NCBI RefSeq assembly: GCF_027213965.1
Contig: NZ_JAPWGX010000007.1
Span: 48,702-112,701, forward strand
Direction: 5' to 3'
DNA from: Maritalea porphyrae
GTDB taxonomy: Bacteria > Pseudomonadota > Alphaproteobacteria > Rhizobiales > Devosiaceae
DNA length: 64,000 bases
The notes below the pieces were generated by a model, which saw nothing but the letters and a program-made list of their open reading frames with translations, made no database searches and was not told the origin of the DNA. Shown here in pieces: positions 9,434 through 18,267 of this stretch. Position numbers and translations under genes: made by a program. Within the stretch, counting starts at the first letter, position 1; each line of letters opens with the position of its first letter.

Positions 9434-10030
9434 ATGAAATTGCTGTTCTCCCATGCGTCGCCCTACGCCCGCAAATGTCGCGTCACCGCCATCGAAAAAG
9501 GCATCCAGCTGGAAGAGATCCAAGTCAATCCAATGGAAGAGCCTGAAAAACTGAACCACATCAATCCTTTGGGTAAAATTCCCTGTTTAGTCTATGGCGA
9601 AGGCAAAACCCTTTTCGATAGCCCTGTGATTTGCGCCTACTTTGACGAAATTGGAGATGGTCCGCAATTGATGCCCAAAGAAGGCGCCGCCCACTGGGCC
9701 ATGCGTCGCCATGAAGCCATAATCGATGGTATTTTGGATAGCGCGCTTGGCCTCGTGCATGAGTTTCGCAAACCAGAAGAAAAACATTTCGACTTGTGGA
9801 TCAATCGCTGGGGCTGCGCGATCGATCGGTCATTGTCACAACTGAATAATGAATTGGACCAAATCGAGGGCGATATTTCCACCGCCCAAATTGGTCTGGG
9901 CACGGCCATCGGCTATTTGCAGTTTCGACTAGGCAAAAAACACTGGATTGGCCCTTATCCTGAGTTAAGCGCTTGGTATGAGAGCTTCGCGCAACGCCCA
10001 AGTATGCAGCAAACCAACCCCCAAACTTGA
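9434..10030 (+). CDS. Glutathione S-transferase family protein
   Basis: A 198-aa cytosolic transferase. The N-terminal thioredoxin-like domain begins MKLLFSHASPYARKCRV, with the SPYARK loop where glutathione-activating residues sit, and contains the cis-Pro region GKIPCLV and the DSPVICAYFDE segment that binds the gamma-glutamyl moiety. An all-helical domain completes the protein. An AAGGAATTTGCC ribosome site precedes the ATG. The substrate is unknown; an alphaproteobacterial stress or detoxification role is likely. Confidence 0.9.
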   Translation: MKLLFSHASPYARKCRVTAIEKGIQLEEIQVNPMEEPEKLNHINPLGKIPCLVYGEGKTLFDSPVICAYFDEIGDGPQLMPKEGAAHWAMRRHEAIIDGILDSALGLVHEFRKPEEKHFDLWINRWGCAIDRSLSQLNNELDQIEGDISTAQIGLGTAIGYLQFRLGKKHWIGPYPELSAWYESFAQRPSMQQTNPQT

Positions 10031-10106
10031 TGCACATCATTGCAACCAAACACCGACAAGCCCAGCCTGAACTCGTTCTTTAAAGGATTATCAAAAGGAG
10101 GAAACC

Positions 10107-10217
10107 ATGCATAATCTGGTCGTAATCGGTATTTTCTTAGCAAGTTTAGGCGTTTTTTTCATCGGCATCAGCGCGCTGTGGTGGATGTCATTGCAGACCA
10201 AGGCATCCAACAAATAG
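10107..10217 (+). CDS. Small single-pass membrane protein (36 aa)
   Basis: A 36-aa open frame with an excellent ribosome site (AAAAGGAGG, five bases before the ATG). Residues 4-27 form one long hydrophobic helix rich in Gly, Phe and Trp, followed by a short polar tail with lysines; the N-terminus is nearly uncharged. It lies between the glutathione transferase and a YddG-like exporter on the same strand. I do not recognise the family; it is not obviously CydX or CcoS. The strong ribosome site makes translation likely. Confidence 0.6.
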   Translation: MHNLVVIGIFLASLGVFFIGISALWWMSLQTKASNK

Positions 10218-10364
10218 GCAATCGAGCCTAACGAGGTGGTTCAAGGCATTGGCACAAGCGGACTGTTGCGAGAATCTGATAGGATTTATCCAAACTTTGC
10301 TTCCTAAAGCTATGCGACATGCATATGTTGGAAACTTAGATTTTCAAACCGAGCGCAAAGCCCC

Positions 10365-11258
10365 ATGTCACGCACCACTTCAACGCTCATTGGAGCGATC
10401 GCCATTTTGCTCTGGGCGTTTTTGGCTCTTTGCACGGCCGCAAGCGGCACAATCCCACCGTTTCAACTAAATGCGATGGCCTTCGCCGTGGGCACACTAG
10501 TTGGCATGGCCAAATGGATCAAAGCCCCTTCGTCCATCAAAAAGCTACGCCAACCACTAATGGCCTGGGCTTTGGGCGTCGCCGGTTTGTTTGGCTACCA
10601 CTTTTTCTATTTTACTGCTCTGCGCAATGCCCCACCAATTGATGCAAGCCTGATCGGTTATTTGTGGCCTTTGCTCATCGTCTTATTCTCAGCACTTCTG
10701 CCGGGTGAACAATTGAAATGGCAACATATACTTGGCAGCATATTGGGCCTTGGCGGCGCTGTGCTGATTGTGACCGGTGGCAAAGGCTTCACCTTTAACG
10801 CTGAATATGGATATGGCTACTTCATGGCGTTTCTTGGTGCCCTCACATGGTCGTCTTACTCTGTGCTGTCGCGCCGCTTTGCCAATGTGCCCACAGATGC
10901 GGTAACGGGTTTTTGCGCCGCCACCGCTGTTTTGTCATTGGGCTGCCATTTGCTGTGGGAAACAACGGTCTGGCCACAAGACCTCTTACAATGGAGCGCG
11001 GTCATCGGCGTTGGTCTTGGCCCGCTTGGGCTCGCCTTTTATGTATGGGACCACGGCGTCAAACATGGTGATATCCAAATCATTGGAGCGGCGTCATACG
11101 CAACGCCCTTGCTCTCCACATTCTTGCTGGTCGGCTTTGGCTACGCTCAGTTCACATGGGCCATCGGCGCAGCTTGCCTGTTGATAACTTTTGGGGCGGT
11201 GATTGCGTCAAAAGACATGATTCTTGGCCGCAGATCGCGCGCTGTTAACGCAAACTGA
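10365..11258 (+). CDS. DMT-superfamily exporter, YddG-like (EamA domains)
   Basis: A 297-aa inner-membrane protein with ten predicted helices arranged as two EamA repeats. The segment ALRNAPPIDASLIGYLWPLLIV and the following LLPGE loop resemble YddG, an aromatic amino acid exporter of the drug/metabolite transporter superfamily, so export of amino acids or related metabolites is likely. The C-terminal repeat includes GAASYATPLLSTFLLVG. It is one of five EamA proteins in this window. The substrate is inferred only. Confidence 0.87.
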   Translation: MSRTTSTLIGAIAILLWAFLALCTAASGTIPPFQLNAMAFAVGTLVGMAKWIKAPSSIKKLRQPLMAWALGVAGLFGYHFFYFTALRNAPPIDASLIGYLWPLLIVLFSALLPGEQLKWQHILGSILGLGGAVLIVTGGKGFTFNAEYGYGYFMAFLGALTWSSYSVLSRRFANVPTDAVTGFCAATAVLSLGCHLLWETTVWPQDLLQWSAVIGVGLGPLGLAFYVWDHGVKHGDIQIIGAASYATPLLSTFLLVGFGYAQFTWAIGAACLLITFGAVIASKDMILGRRSRAVNAN

Positions 11259-11412
11259 GGTCTATCCGGCCAAAAGCGCATTTTTCTTAATTTGTGGGGT
11301 TCCCCTTTTCCCCATTACCCCCTAAAACGCGATCTCAGCCATACATGAGATGAATCGCCACGCGAACCGCGCCTCCCCGCCGTTCGTTTGTGCCCTGCTG
11401 AGAAGTGATGTT

Positions 11413-14400
11413 ATGCCCAAACGCGAAGATATTTCCTCCATCCTGATCATCGGCGCCGGACCAATTATTATTGGTCAGGCATGCGAATTTGATTATTCAG
11501 GCACACAGGCCTGCAAAGCCCTCAAAGCCGAAGGCTACCGCGTTATTTTGGTGAACTCTAATCCAGCCACCATCATGACAGACCCTGATTTGGCCGACGC
11601 CACTTACATGGAGCCAATTACCCCAGAAGTTGTGGCCAAAATCATCGAAAAAGAACGCCCCGACGCACTTCTGCCAACGATGGGCGGCCAAACAGCGCTA
11701 AACTGCGCATTGTCCCTGCGCAAAATGGGTGTGCTTGAAAAATACAATGTGGAAATGATCGGCGCGACAGCCGAAGCCATCGATAAGGCTGAAGACCGCG
11801 ACCTTTTCCGCGCTGCAATGGATAAAATTGGCCTTGAAACACCAACCTCAATGCTCGCGCATGATCTCACAGAAGCGCTTGAAGCACTCGAAGTCGTTGG
11901 TCTGCCTGCCATCATTCGCCCCTCATTCACCATGGGTGGCACCGGAGGCGGTGTTGCTTACAACCGCGAAGAATATATCGCGATTGTTGAAAGCGGCATT
12001 GATGCATCTCCAACCAATGAAGTGCTTGTTGAAGAAAGCATCATCGGTTGGAAAGAATATGAGATGGAGGTTGTCCGCGACAAAAAAGACAATTGTATCA
12101 TCATCTGTTCCATCGAAAACATCGATCCAATGGGCGTGCACACTGGCGACAGCATCACCGTGGCCCCAGCGCTTACCTTGACCGACAAAGAATACCAAAT
12201 CATGCGCGACGCATCTTTGGCGGTGTTGCGCGAAATTGGTGTGGAAACCGGTGGCTCAAACGTTCAGTTCTCCGTCAATCCAAAAGACGGCCGTTTGATC
12301 GTTATCGAAATGAACCCACGTGTGTCGCGTTCTTCTGCTTTGGCATCAAAAGCAACGGGCTTCCCAATCGCCAAAGTTGCAGCACGGCTTGCAGTTGGCT
12401 ACACGCTTGACGAGCTCGAAAACGACATCACAGGCGGTGCAACACCGGCTTCGTTTGAACCGTCCATCGACTATGTGGTCACAAAAATTCCACGTTTCGC
12501 GTTCGAAAAGTTCCCCGGTGCAGACAATCACCTAACAACAGCCATGAAATCTGTTGGCGAAGCCATGGCCATTGGCCGGACGTTCCAAGAGAGCATGCAA
12601 AAAGCGCTACGTTCGCTTGAAACAGGCCTGACTGGCTTTAATGAAATCGGCATTCCGGGTATTGGCGAAGGCGACGACAAAAACGCGGTGCGTGCTGCCT
12701 TGGGAAAACCCACTCCGGATCGGATTTTGGTCATCGCCGACGCCATGCGTTTAGGCTTTGATGATGAGTTCATCCACAATGCCTGTAAGTTTGACCCATG
12801 GGTACTTGAGCAAATTCGCGGCATTGTTGAAATGGAAGCGAAAGTAAATGAACACGGTTTGCCAGAAACCGCGCAGCAACTGCGCAAACTCAAATCAATG
12901 GGCTTTGCCGATACGCGACTTGCGGACCTTACCGACAAAAAACCACGCGACGTGAAAGCGTTGCGCGACAAATTGGACGTTCACCCTGTCTATAAGCGCA
13001 TTGACACATGTGCCGCAGAATTTGCCTCACCAACTGCCTATATGTATTCAACATATGAGACGCCATTTGCTGGCGCACCGGTGAGCGAAGCAGTGCCTTC
13101 TGACAAGAAGAAAATCGTCATTTTGGGTGGCGGACCAAACCGCATCGGCCAAGGCATTGAGTTTGACTATTGTTGCTGTCACGCCGCATTTGCGCTTTCT
13201 GAAGCGGGCTATGAGACCATCATGGTCAATTGTAACCCTGAAACAGTTTCAACTGACTATGACACCTCAGATCGTTTGTATTTTGAGCCATTGACCAAAG
13301 AAGATGTGCTCGAAATCCTACACCTTGAGCAGTCAAAAGGCACGCTTGAAGGCGTTATCGTGCAGTTCGGTGGTCAGACGCCGCTTGGCCTTGCCAATTC
13401 GATCAAACGCGCAGGCATCCCAATTTTGGGCACACAGCCAGAAGCCATTGATCTGGCCGAAGATCGCAACCAGTTCCAAAAACTGTTGCATGAATTGGAA
13501 TTGACCCAGCCGCGAAACGGCATTGCATATTCGCTTGAGCAATCACGCATGGTGGCAGAGGATATTTCTTATCCGTTGGTTATTCGACCCTCATTTGTGT
13601 TGGGTGGCCGCGCCATGGCGATCGTCAACAATTCCGACGAATTTGAAGACTATGTGCAAAGCACCCTCACCGAATTGGTGCCGCCTCATATCCGTCAAAA
13701 ATACCCGAACGACAAAACCGGACAGATCAACTCAGTCCTTGCAACCAACCCATTGTTGTTTGACAGCTATTTGGGCGGCGCAATTGAAATTGATGTGGAC
13801 ACCCTTTGTGATGGCAAAGACGTATTTGTCGCTGGCATCATGGAACATATTGAAGAAGCGGGTGTGCACTCCGGCGATAGCGCATGTTCTTTGCCATCGC
13901 GCAATTTGGATGAAGCAACAATTACTGAGATCAAACGTCAGGCCACTGAATTGGCGCTGGCCCTCAAGGTTGGTGGCCTCATGAACATCCAGTTCGCCCT
14001 TAAAGACGGCACGCTTTATGTGCTGGAGGTGAACCCACGCGCTTCACGTACGGTGCCGTTCGTCGCAAAAGTCATCGGCATGCCAGTGGCTAAAATCGCC
14101 GCGCGCATTATGGCGGGTGAAAGCCTTGCCAGCTTCAACCTCAAAGAGCCAGTTCTCAAGCATATCGCAGTCAAAGAAGCAGTCTTCCCATTTGCCCGCT
14201 TCCCTGGCGTTGATACAATTCTTGGCCCAGAAATGCGCTCAACCGGTGAAGTCATCGGCCTTGATACGGACTTTGGTATCGCTTTTGCAAAAAGCCAGCT
14301 TGGTGGCGGAACAAAAGTGCCAAAATCTGGCACCGTGTTCGTTTCCGTGCGCGACGAAGACAAAGCGACCATTCTGCCCAGCATCAAATTGCTTGAAGAA

Positions 14401-14724
14401 GTCGGTTTCAAGGTAATCGCAACCAGCGGCACGCGTCGGTTCTTGTTTGAAAATGGCGTAAAAGCCGAAAAGATCAATAAGGTTCTTGAAGGACGCCCGC
14501 ACATTGTGGATGCCATGAAAAATGGCAACGTCCAATTGGTGATCAATACAACATCAGGCCAACAAGCGCTTAATGACAGCCGAGACCTGCGCCGTACTGC
14601 ATTGCTCAACAAGATCCCCTATTACACCACAATTGCTGGTGCAATTGCAGCGGTTGATGGCATTGTTTCCTACTCGACCGACACATTAACTGTAAAATCT
14701 GTGCAAGAGTATTTCGCGGTTTAA
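11413..14724 (+). CDS. carB: Carbamoyl-phosphate synthase large subunit
   Basis: An 1103-aa cytoplasmic subunit making carbamoyl phosphate from bicarbonate, ammonia (from CarA) and two ATP. Two homologous ATP-grasp halves are visible: [21 protein letters not shown] at the N-terminus and [19 protein letters not shown] near residue 575, with [20 protein letters not shown] and [20 protein letters not shown] closing each site. An MGS-like allosteric domain follows ([26 protein letters not shown]). MPKREDI at 11413 is the family start; the ATG 63 bases earlier is unlikely. A perfect 13-bp hairpin lies just after the stop. Confidence 0.97.
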   Translation: MPKREDISSILIIGAGPIIIGQACEFDYSGTQACKALKAEGYRVILVNSNPATIMTDPDLADATYMEPITPEVVAKIIEKERPDALLPTMGGQTALNCALSLRKMGVLEKYNVEMIGATAEAIDKAEDRDLFRAAMDKIGLETPTSMLAHDLTEALEALEVVGLPAIIRPSFTMGGTGGGVAYNREEYIAIVESGIDASPTNEVLVEESIIGWKEYEMEVVRDKKDNCIIICSIENIDPMGVHTGDSITVAPALTLTDKEYQIMRDASLAVLREIGVETGGSNVQFSVNPKDGRLIVIEMNPRVSRSSALASKATGFPIAKVAARLAVGYTLDELENDITGGATPASFEPSIDYVVTKIPRFAFEKFPGADNHLTTAMKSVGEAMAIGRTFQESMQKALRSLETGLTGFNEIGIPGIGEGDDKNAVRAALGKPTPDRILVIADAMRLGFDDEFIHNACKFDPWVLEQIRGIVEMEAKVNEHGLPETAQQLRKLKSMGFADTRLADLTDKKPRDVKALRDKLDVHPVYKRIDTCAAEFASPTAYMYSTYETPFAGAPVSEAVPSDKKKIVILGGGPNRIGQGIEFDYCCCHAAFALSEAGYETIMVNCNPETVSTDYDTSDRLYFEPLTKEDVLEILHLEQSKGTLEGVIVQFGGQTPLGLANSIKRAGIPILGTQPEAIDLAEDRNQFQKLLHELELTQPRNGIAYSLEQSRMVAEDISYPLVIRPSFVLGGRAMAIVNNSDEFEDYVQSTLTELVPPHIRQKYPNDKTGQINSVLATNPLLFDSYLGGAIEIDVDTLCDGKDVFVAGIMEHIEEAGVHSGDSACSLPSRNLDEATITEIKRQATELALALKVGGLMNIQFALKDGTLYVLEVNPRASRTVPFVAKVIGMPVAKIAARIMAGESLASFNLKEPVLKHIAVKEAVFPFARFPGVDTILGPEMRSTGEVIGLDTDFGIAFAKSQLGGGTKVPKSGTVFVSVRDEDKATILPSIKLLEEVGFKVIATSGTRRFLFENGVKAEKINKVLEGRPHIVDAMKNGNVQLVINTTSGQQALNDSRDLRRTALLNKIPYYTTIAGAIAAVDGIVSYSTDTLTVKSVQEYFAV

Positions 14725-14731
14725 CAAACTC

Positions 14732-14765
14732 GGGCGGAGTTTACATTTTCAAGTAAACTCCGCCC
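14732..14765. terminator. Bidirectional hairpin between carB and the haemoglobin operon
   Basis: A perfect 13-bp inverted repeat (GGGCGGAGTTTAC and its complement) around ATTTTCAA lies 7 bases after the carB stop and 18 bases after the last gene of the converging operon. The plus strand continues ATTGTTTACC and the minus strand GAGTTTGTTAA, so it can serve both transcripts. Confidence 0.78.
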
Positions 14766-14783
14766 ATTGTTTACCTAAGTGTC

Positions 14784-14897
14784 TTATTTGATAATGGTAA
14801 TTATCGCCCAAATATAGACAGGCATTGGCGCAAAGCCCCAGAGCAGAACCCAAGGCAATGCTGGCAACAGCCGTTCAAACGTTGTTTTCTTCTGCAT
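14784..14897 (-). CDS. Tiny membrane protein, last gene of the haemoglobin operon (37 aa)
   Basis: A 37-aa frame starting MQKKTTFERLLPALPWVLL and continuing as one hydrophobic helix rich in Trp and Pro, ending with a lysine. A GAGGG ribosome site lies seven bases before the ATG. It follows the 70-aa membrane protein with a 9-bp gap on the same strand, and the operon hairpin lies directly downstream. The positive N-terminus predicts an N-in orientation. I do not recognise the family; linkage to an NsrR-type promoter suggests a role in the membrane response to nitric oxide. Confidence 0.65.
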   Translation of the reverse strand: MQKKTTFERLLPALPWVLLWGFAPMPVYIWAIITIIK

Positions 14898-14906
14898 GAT
14901 TTTCCC

Positions 14907-15119
14907 TCAAGTTGTCAGTACGGTTGCAACAGCCGCCGCAACCAACCAAAACCAAAATGCGGTCTTAGCAGCAATATCCATCTGCAGCCCCACAGGGTCG
15001 CGCAACAGCGCAGTTCGCGGTTCATCGAACCGATCACGCTCACTAAATATGATGGTTGCGAACGCGGCTAGGACCAGCAGCGCCAAACCTTCAAAGACAA
15101 AGACCACATATATGATCAT
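14907..15119 (-). CDS. Two-helix membrane protein in the haemoglobin operon (70 aa)
   Basis: A 70-aa frame whose ATG starts one base after the haemoglobin stop (TAAGATG), so translation is probably coupled. Residues 3-24 and 49-68 are hydrophobic helices, separated by a charged loop containing ERDRFDEPR and a DPVGLQMD segment. No known domain is recognised. Its position between the truncated haemoglobin and a 37-aa membrane protein, under an NsrR-type operator, suggests a membrane partner for NO detoxification; this is inference from context. Confidence 0.7.
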   Translation of the reverse strand: MIIYVVFVFEGLALLVLAAFATIIFSERDRFDEPRTALLRDPVGLQMDIAAKTAFWFWLVAAAVATVLTT

Positions 15120-15120
15120 C

Positions 15121-15561
15121 TTATCGCTCCAATAGATCTTGTGCAGGATCGTAAAACATTCCCGTCATCAAACTACGGGCGATATTTTGAGCACGAGCGT
15201 TGAAAAAGTTTTTTGCTTCAGGCGAAGGTGCTATCTCCTCAAGGTTTTGCGCAAAGAGTTCAAGCCAGCGATCAAAATGCCAGCGCTCAACTTGCTTCAA
15301 CTTCATATGTGCAGGCATGGGCCGACCATGATATTCGCCAGTCTTCAGCGCAATCGCACCCCAAAACTGCTTCATCTTATTCATGTGGGCAGGCCAACCC
15401 TCGCCGATCACCCCGTCAAATATCGGGCCCAGATCTGAATCTGCGCGTATTTTTGTGTAAAAGCTTTCAACCAACAACGAAACAAAGGCCTCATCTATGC
15501 CGTATCCATTAGCTTGTCGCCGATAGTTTTCTCTGTGCACCTCAGCAAAACTCTTGTCCAT
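15121..15561 (-). CDS. Group III truncated haemoglobin
   Basis: A 146-aa haem protein of the bacterial group III truncated globins, thought to handle nitric oxide or oxygen. The FYTKIRADSDLGPIFDGVIGE helix turn, KMKQFWGAIALKTGEYHGRPMPAHMKL (the HMKL histidine is the expected proximal haem ligand region) and the HFDRWLELFAQNLEE block match the family. It is the first gene of a three-gene minus-strand operon and is divergent from nsrR, with a 23-bp NsrR-type palindrome directly upstream. NO-induced expression through release of NsrR is therefore likely. Confidence 0.92.
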   Translation of the reverse strand: MDKSFAEVHRENYRRQANGYGIDEAFVSLLVESFYTKIRADSDLGPIFDGVIGEGWPAHMNKMKQFWGAIALKTGEYHGRPMPAHMKLKQVERWHFDRWLELFAQNLEEIAPSPEAKNFFNARAQNIARSLMTGMFYDPAQDLLER

Positions 15562-15576
15562 TAGAACACACCTTTA

Positions 15577-15599
15577 AAGATATATTTTCAATGCATCTT
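15577..15599. promoter_or_regulatory. NsrR-type operator between the haemoglobin operon and nsrR
   Basis: The half-sites AAGATATATTT and CAATGCATCTT are separated by one T, giving the 11-1-11 architecture of NsrR sites; the second half reads AAGATGCATTG on the other strand, close to the known half-site AAGATGCATTT. Eight of eleven positions are symmetric. A further half-site, AAGATGCAAT, lies at 15615-15624 nearer to nsrR and could serve autoregulation. Confidence 0.75.
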
Positions 15600-15661
15600 T
15601 ACTGCAATTCGGGAAAGATGCAATATGCCCATCACACAAATCTAACCAAGTGAGACAATAA

Positions 15662-16090
15662 GTGCACCTGACCAGTCAAACCGATTACGCTTTAAGGCTT
15701 GTCATCTACCTTGGCGCCCTGTCCCCTCAAAAACGCACAATTGCCCAAATTGCAGACCAACTGCAGATTTCAAGAACCCATCTGATGAAAATCGTCAATC
15801 GGCTCACAAACGCTCAAATTTTGCATTCTGTGCGGGGAAAAAATGGCGGCGTGGCAATAAATCCGAACGCATACAGCATAACCATTGCAGAAATTGTTGG
15901 ATATACCGAACCGAATTTCGCAATTGTGGAGTGTCTTAATAAAGAAGAATGCAGCTGCGTCTTCGCTGGATACTGCTCACTTACATCGTTTTTTACTGAT
16001 GCAAAGGCAGTGTTTATTGAACACTTGCGCACAAAAACCCTTGGTGACGTAATAAAAGAGAATTCTGTTCTTCCACCTTCATTGAATTGA
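15662..16090 (+). CDS. nsrR: Rrf2-family nitric-oxide-sensing repressor NsrR
   Basis: A 142-aa iron-sulphur transcriptional repressor. The N-terminal winged helix (TSQTDYALRLVIYLGAL, QISRTHLMKIVNRLTNA, VRGKNGGVAI) is typical of Rrf2 proteins. The cluster-binding region carries four cysteines in ECLNKEECSCVFAGYC; the first, third and fourth give the C-x7-C-x5-C spacing seen in alphaproteobacterial NsrR, and the second is extra. Translation starts at GTG. It is divergent from the truncated haemoglobin operon and probably represses it until NO destroys the cluster. Confidence 0.9.
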   Translation: MHLTSQTDYALRLVIYLGALSPQKRTIAQIADQLQISRTHLMKIVNRLTNAQILHSVRGKNGGVAINPNAYSITIAEIVGYTEPNFAIVECLNKEECSCVFAGYCSLTSFFTDAKAVFIEHLRTKTLGDVIKENSVLPPSLN

Positions 16091-16142
16091 CGCACGCGAA
16101 TTCATCGATCGAAAATTCTGATTTTGGAATGTTTTTAGACTG

Positions 16143-16171
16143 TTGAAATTTTGGTGATTCAATTCTATATT
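16143..16171 (+). promoter_or_regulatory. Sigma-70-type promoter and long leader of cspA
   Basis: TTGAAA (16143-16148) and TATATT (16166-16171) are separated by exactly 17 bases. The predicted start near 16178 gives a leader of about 130 nt before cspA, as expected for cold-shock mRNAs. The leader holds small stems: GGCC around GAACGACTT, and CGGAG-CTAA-CTCCG at 16204-16217. Confidence 0.65.
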
Positions 16172-16310
16172 TATTCCATCGAATATTGGCCGAACGACTT
16201 GGCCGGAGCTAACTCCGCGAATGCTACGTTTCTACCAACATCGATTTACCCCCAATAAAGCTTGCGGTGAGCAATTGGGACAACAAAGCTTTTCGCGAAA
16301 GGAATTTTCC

Positions 16311-16523
16311 ATGGCTTCAGGTACAGTTAAATGGTTCAACACCCAAAAGGGTTTTGGTTTTATTCAGCCAGCAGACGGCGGCAACGATGTGTTTGTGCAC
16401 ATTTCAGCAGTTGAACGCTCAGGTCTTTCTACACTGAACGAAAACCAAAAAGTTAGCTACGAATTGGTACAGGACAAGCGTTCTGGAAAATTCTCAGCTG
16501 GTGAACTCTCTCTTGAAGACTAA
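16311..16523 (+). CDS. cspA: Cold-shock protein, CspA family
   Basis: A 70-aa single cold-shock domain that binds single-stranded RNA and DNA and loosens mRNA structure. The RNP1 motif KGFGFIQ and RNP2 motif VFVHI are intact, and the start GTVKWFN and end GELSLED are typical. The ATG at 16311 follows AAAGGAATTTTCC; the longer upstream frame is leader sequence. A long structured 5' leader and a sigma-70 promoter precede it. A nested hairpin (16595-16635) and a terminator follow. Confidence 0.95.
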   Translation: MASGTVKWFNTQKGFGFIQPADGGNDVFVHISAVERSGLSTLNENQKVSYELVQDKRSGKFSAGELSLED

Positions 16524-16594
16524 GCCATAAAAGGCTAGTTCTTCTGCTTCGGAATTTGGCTTAATCGCCAGAATCACGGACAATACAAACTTCC

Positions 16595-16635
16595 TAGCCG
16601 CGACTTTCCCATAACGATGGGCAAACTTGCGGCTA
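16595..16635 (+). other. Nested hairpin in the cspA-greA gap
   Basis: An outer perfect 7-bp stem (TAGCCGC with GCGGCTA) encloses an inner perfect 5-bp stem (CCCAT-AACG-ATGGG), with internal loops of six and seven bases. It lies about 70 bases after cspA and is not followed by a clear T tract, so it may be a processing or stability element of the cspA transcript. Confidence 0.45.
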
Positions 16636-16655
16636 AATTGGTTTTGCATGTTAAC

Positions 16656-16688
16656 GGCCCTCAATACCAAATTTGGGGCCGGTTTTTT
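16656..16688 (+). terminator. Rho-independent terminator between cspA and greA
   Basis: GGCCC pairs with GGGCC across a 14- to 15-base loop and is followed by GGTTTTTTAT. It lies 38 bases before the greA start, so greA must start from within this interval or be expressed by read-through. Confidence 0.6.
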
Positions 16689-16726
16689 ATGCATGCAACG
16701 AGTTTTATAAATGAAAGGGTGGGACC

Positions 16727-17200
16727 ATGGATAAGATCCCAATGACTATTGCAGGCCACAAGGCACTGAGCGAAGAACTCGTACGCCGCTCGTCTGTTGA
16801 TCGCCCAAACATTATCGCCGATATATCGGAAGCGCGCGCCCACGGCGACCTTTCTGAGAACGCGGAATATCATGCCGCCAAAGAGCAGCAGAGCTTGAAC
16901 GAAGGCCGCATCCAAGAACTCGAGTCGATTTTGGCTCTTGCTGATGTCATTGACGTTACAAAGCTAAGCGGACACACAATCAAATTCGGTGCAACCGTTG
17001 AACTTGTTGACGAAGACACCGAAAAAGAAAAAACCTATCAAATCGTTGGCAACCCTGAAGCCAATGCCAGCGAAGGCAAAATATCATTGTCGTCTCCCAT
17101 CGCGCGTGCCCTCATCGGCAAAGAAGTTGGCGACAGCATTGAAGTAACCGCGCCAGGCGGGTCAAAATCATACGAAGTGTTGAAAGTCAGCTACATTTAG
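16727..17200 (+). CDS. greA: Transcription elongation factor GreA
   Basis: A 157-aa factor that enters the secondary channel of RNA polymerase and stimulates cleavage of backtracked RNA. The N-terminal coiled coil carries the acidic tip region [20 protein letters not shown], and the C-terminal FKBP-like domain includes [14 protein letters not shown] and the PGG motif. Length equals the family norm (about 157). A GGGTGGG ribosome site precedes the ATG. It is followed by trxB, a gene order seen in several Rhizobiales. Confidence 0.96.
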   Translation: MDKIPMTIAGHKALSEELVRRSSVDRPNIIADISEARAHGDLSENAEYHAAKEQQSLNEGRIQELESILALADVIDVTKLSGHTIKFGATVELVDEDTEKEKTYQIVGNPEANASEGKISLSSPIARALIGKEVGDSIEVTAPGGSKSYEVLKVSYI

Positions 17201-17313
17201 TGCCGTTACGGCTTCACGTTTATGTGGGCCAATTCGGTTCTGCCTTGTAACAGGCGTGCCGCATACTTAAACTAAGTGCAACTCAACTATTCACTTAATA
17301 AAGGTTTGCGAAA

Positions 17314-18267
17314 ATGCACGCACCCGTCATGATCATCGGCTCTGGCCCCGCAGGTTATTCAGCAGCAATCTATGCTGCCCGCGCAATGCTAGAGCCGGTC
17401 ATTATTCAGGGCATCCAGCCCGGTGGCCAACTCACCATCACCACAGAAGTCGAAAACTATCCCGGTTTTGCTGACATGATCCAAGGCCCTTGGCTGATGG
17501 AACAAATGAAGGCACAAGCCGAGCACGTTGGCACAAAAATCGTTTCCGACATCATCGTCAATGTGGACATGGACAAACACCCATTTGAGCTTACTGGCGA
17601 TAGCGGCACCATTTACACTTGCGATGCTCTAATCATCGCCACAGGTGCGCAAGCTAAATGGCTCGGCATTCCATCCGAGCAAGAATTCCAAGGTTTTGGC
17701 GTTTCAGCTTGCGCCACATGCGATGGCTTTTTCTACAAAGAAAAAGAAGTTCTGGTTATCGGCGGCGGCAACACAGCGGTTGAAGAAGCTTTATTCCTCA
17801 CCAACTTCGCCTCAAAAGTAACGCTGGTTCACCGCCGTGACGAACTGCGCTCAGAAAAAATCTTGCAAAAACGTCTGTTCGCCAACGAAAAAATTGACGT
17901 TTTGTGGGACACAGAATTGGTTGAAGTAACCGGCACAACCGGCATTCCAAAATCCGTAACGGGTGCAAAATTGAAAAACCGCAAGACTGGCGAGATTTTC
18001 GATAAAGCATGCGACGGCATTTTCGTTGCCATTGGCCATGCGCCAGCCACCAGCTTGTTCGATGGCAAGCTAGAAATGAAACAGGGCAACTATCTCGTCA
18101 CCGCACCTGATAGCACCGCCACCAACATTCCCGGCGTATTTGCTGCCGGTGATGTAACCGACGACATTTACCGTCAGGCCGTAACCGCCGCAGGCATGGG
18201 GTGTATGGCAGCTTTGGAAGCTGAAAAATACATCGCAGAGCAAGACGTAGCGGAAGCGGCTGAATAA
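17314..18267 (+). CDS. trxB: Thioredoxin reductase (NADPH)
   Basis: A 317-aa FAD flavoprotein reducing thioredoxin with NADPH. The N-terminal FAD motif GSGPAGYSAAIYAAR, the redox-active disulfide CATC at residues 133-136, the NADPH motif GGGNTAVEEA and the C-terminal FAD segment GVFAAGDVTD are all present in standard order. The stop codon overlaps the start of the following lysR gene by one base (TAATG), indicating coupled translation. Confidence 0.96.
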   Translation: MHAPVMIIGSGPAGYSAAIYAARAMLEPVIIQGIQPGGQLTITTEVENYPGFADMIQGPWLMEQMKAQAEHVGTKIVSDIIVNVDMDKHPFELTGDSGTIYTCDALIIATGAQAKWLGIPSEQEFQGFGVSACATCDGFFYKEKEVLVIGGGNTAVEEALFLTNFASKVTLVHRRDELRSEKILQKRLFANEKIDVLWDTELVEVTGTTGIPKSVTGAKLKNRKTGEIFDKACDGIFVAIGHAPATSLFDGKLEMKQGNYLVTAPDSTATNIPGVFAAGDVTDDIYRQAVTAAGMGCMAALEAEKYIAEQDVAEAAE

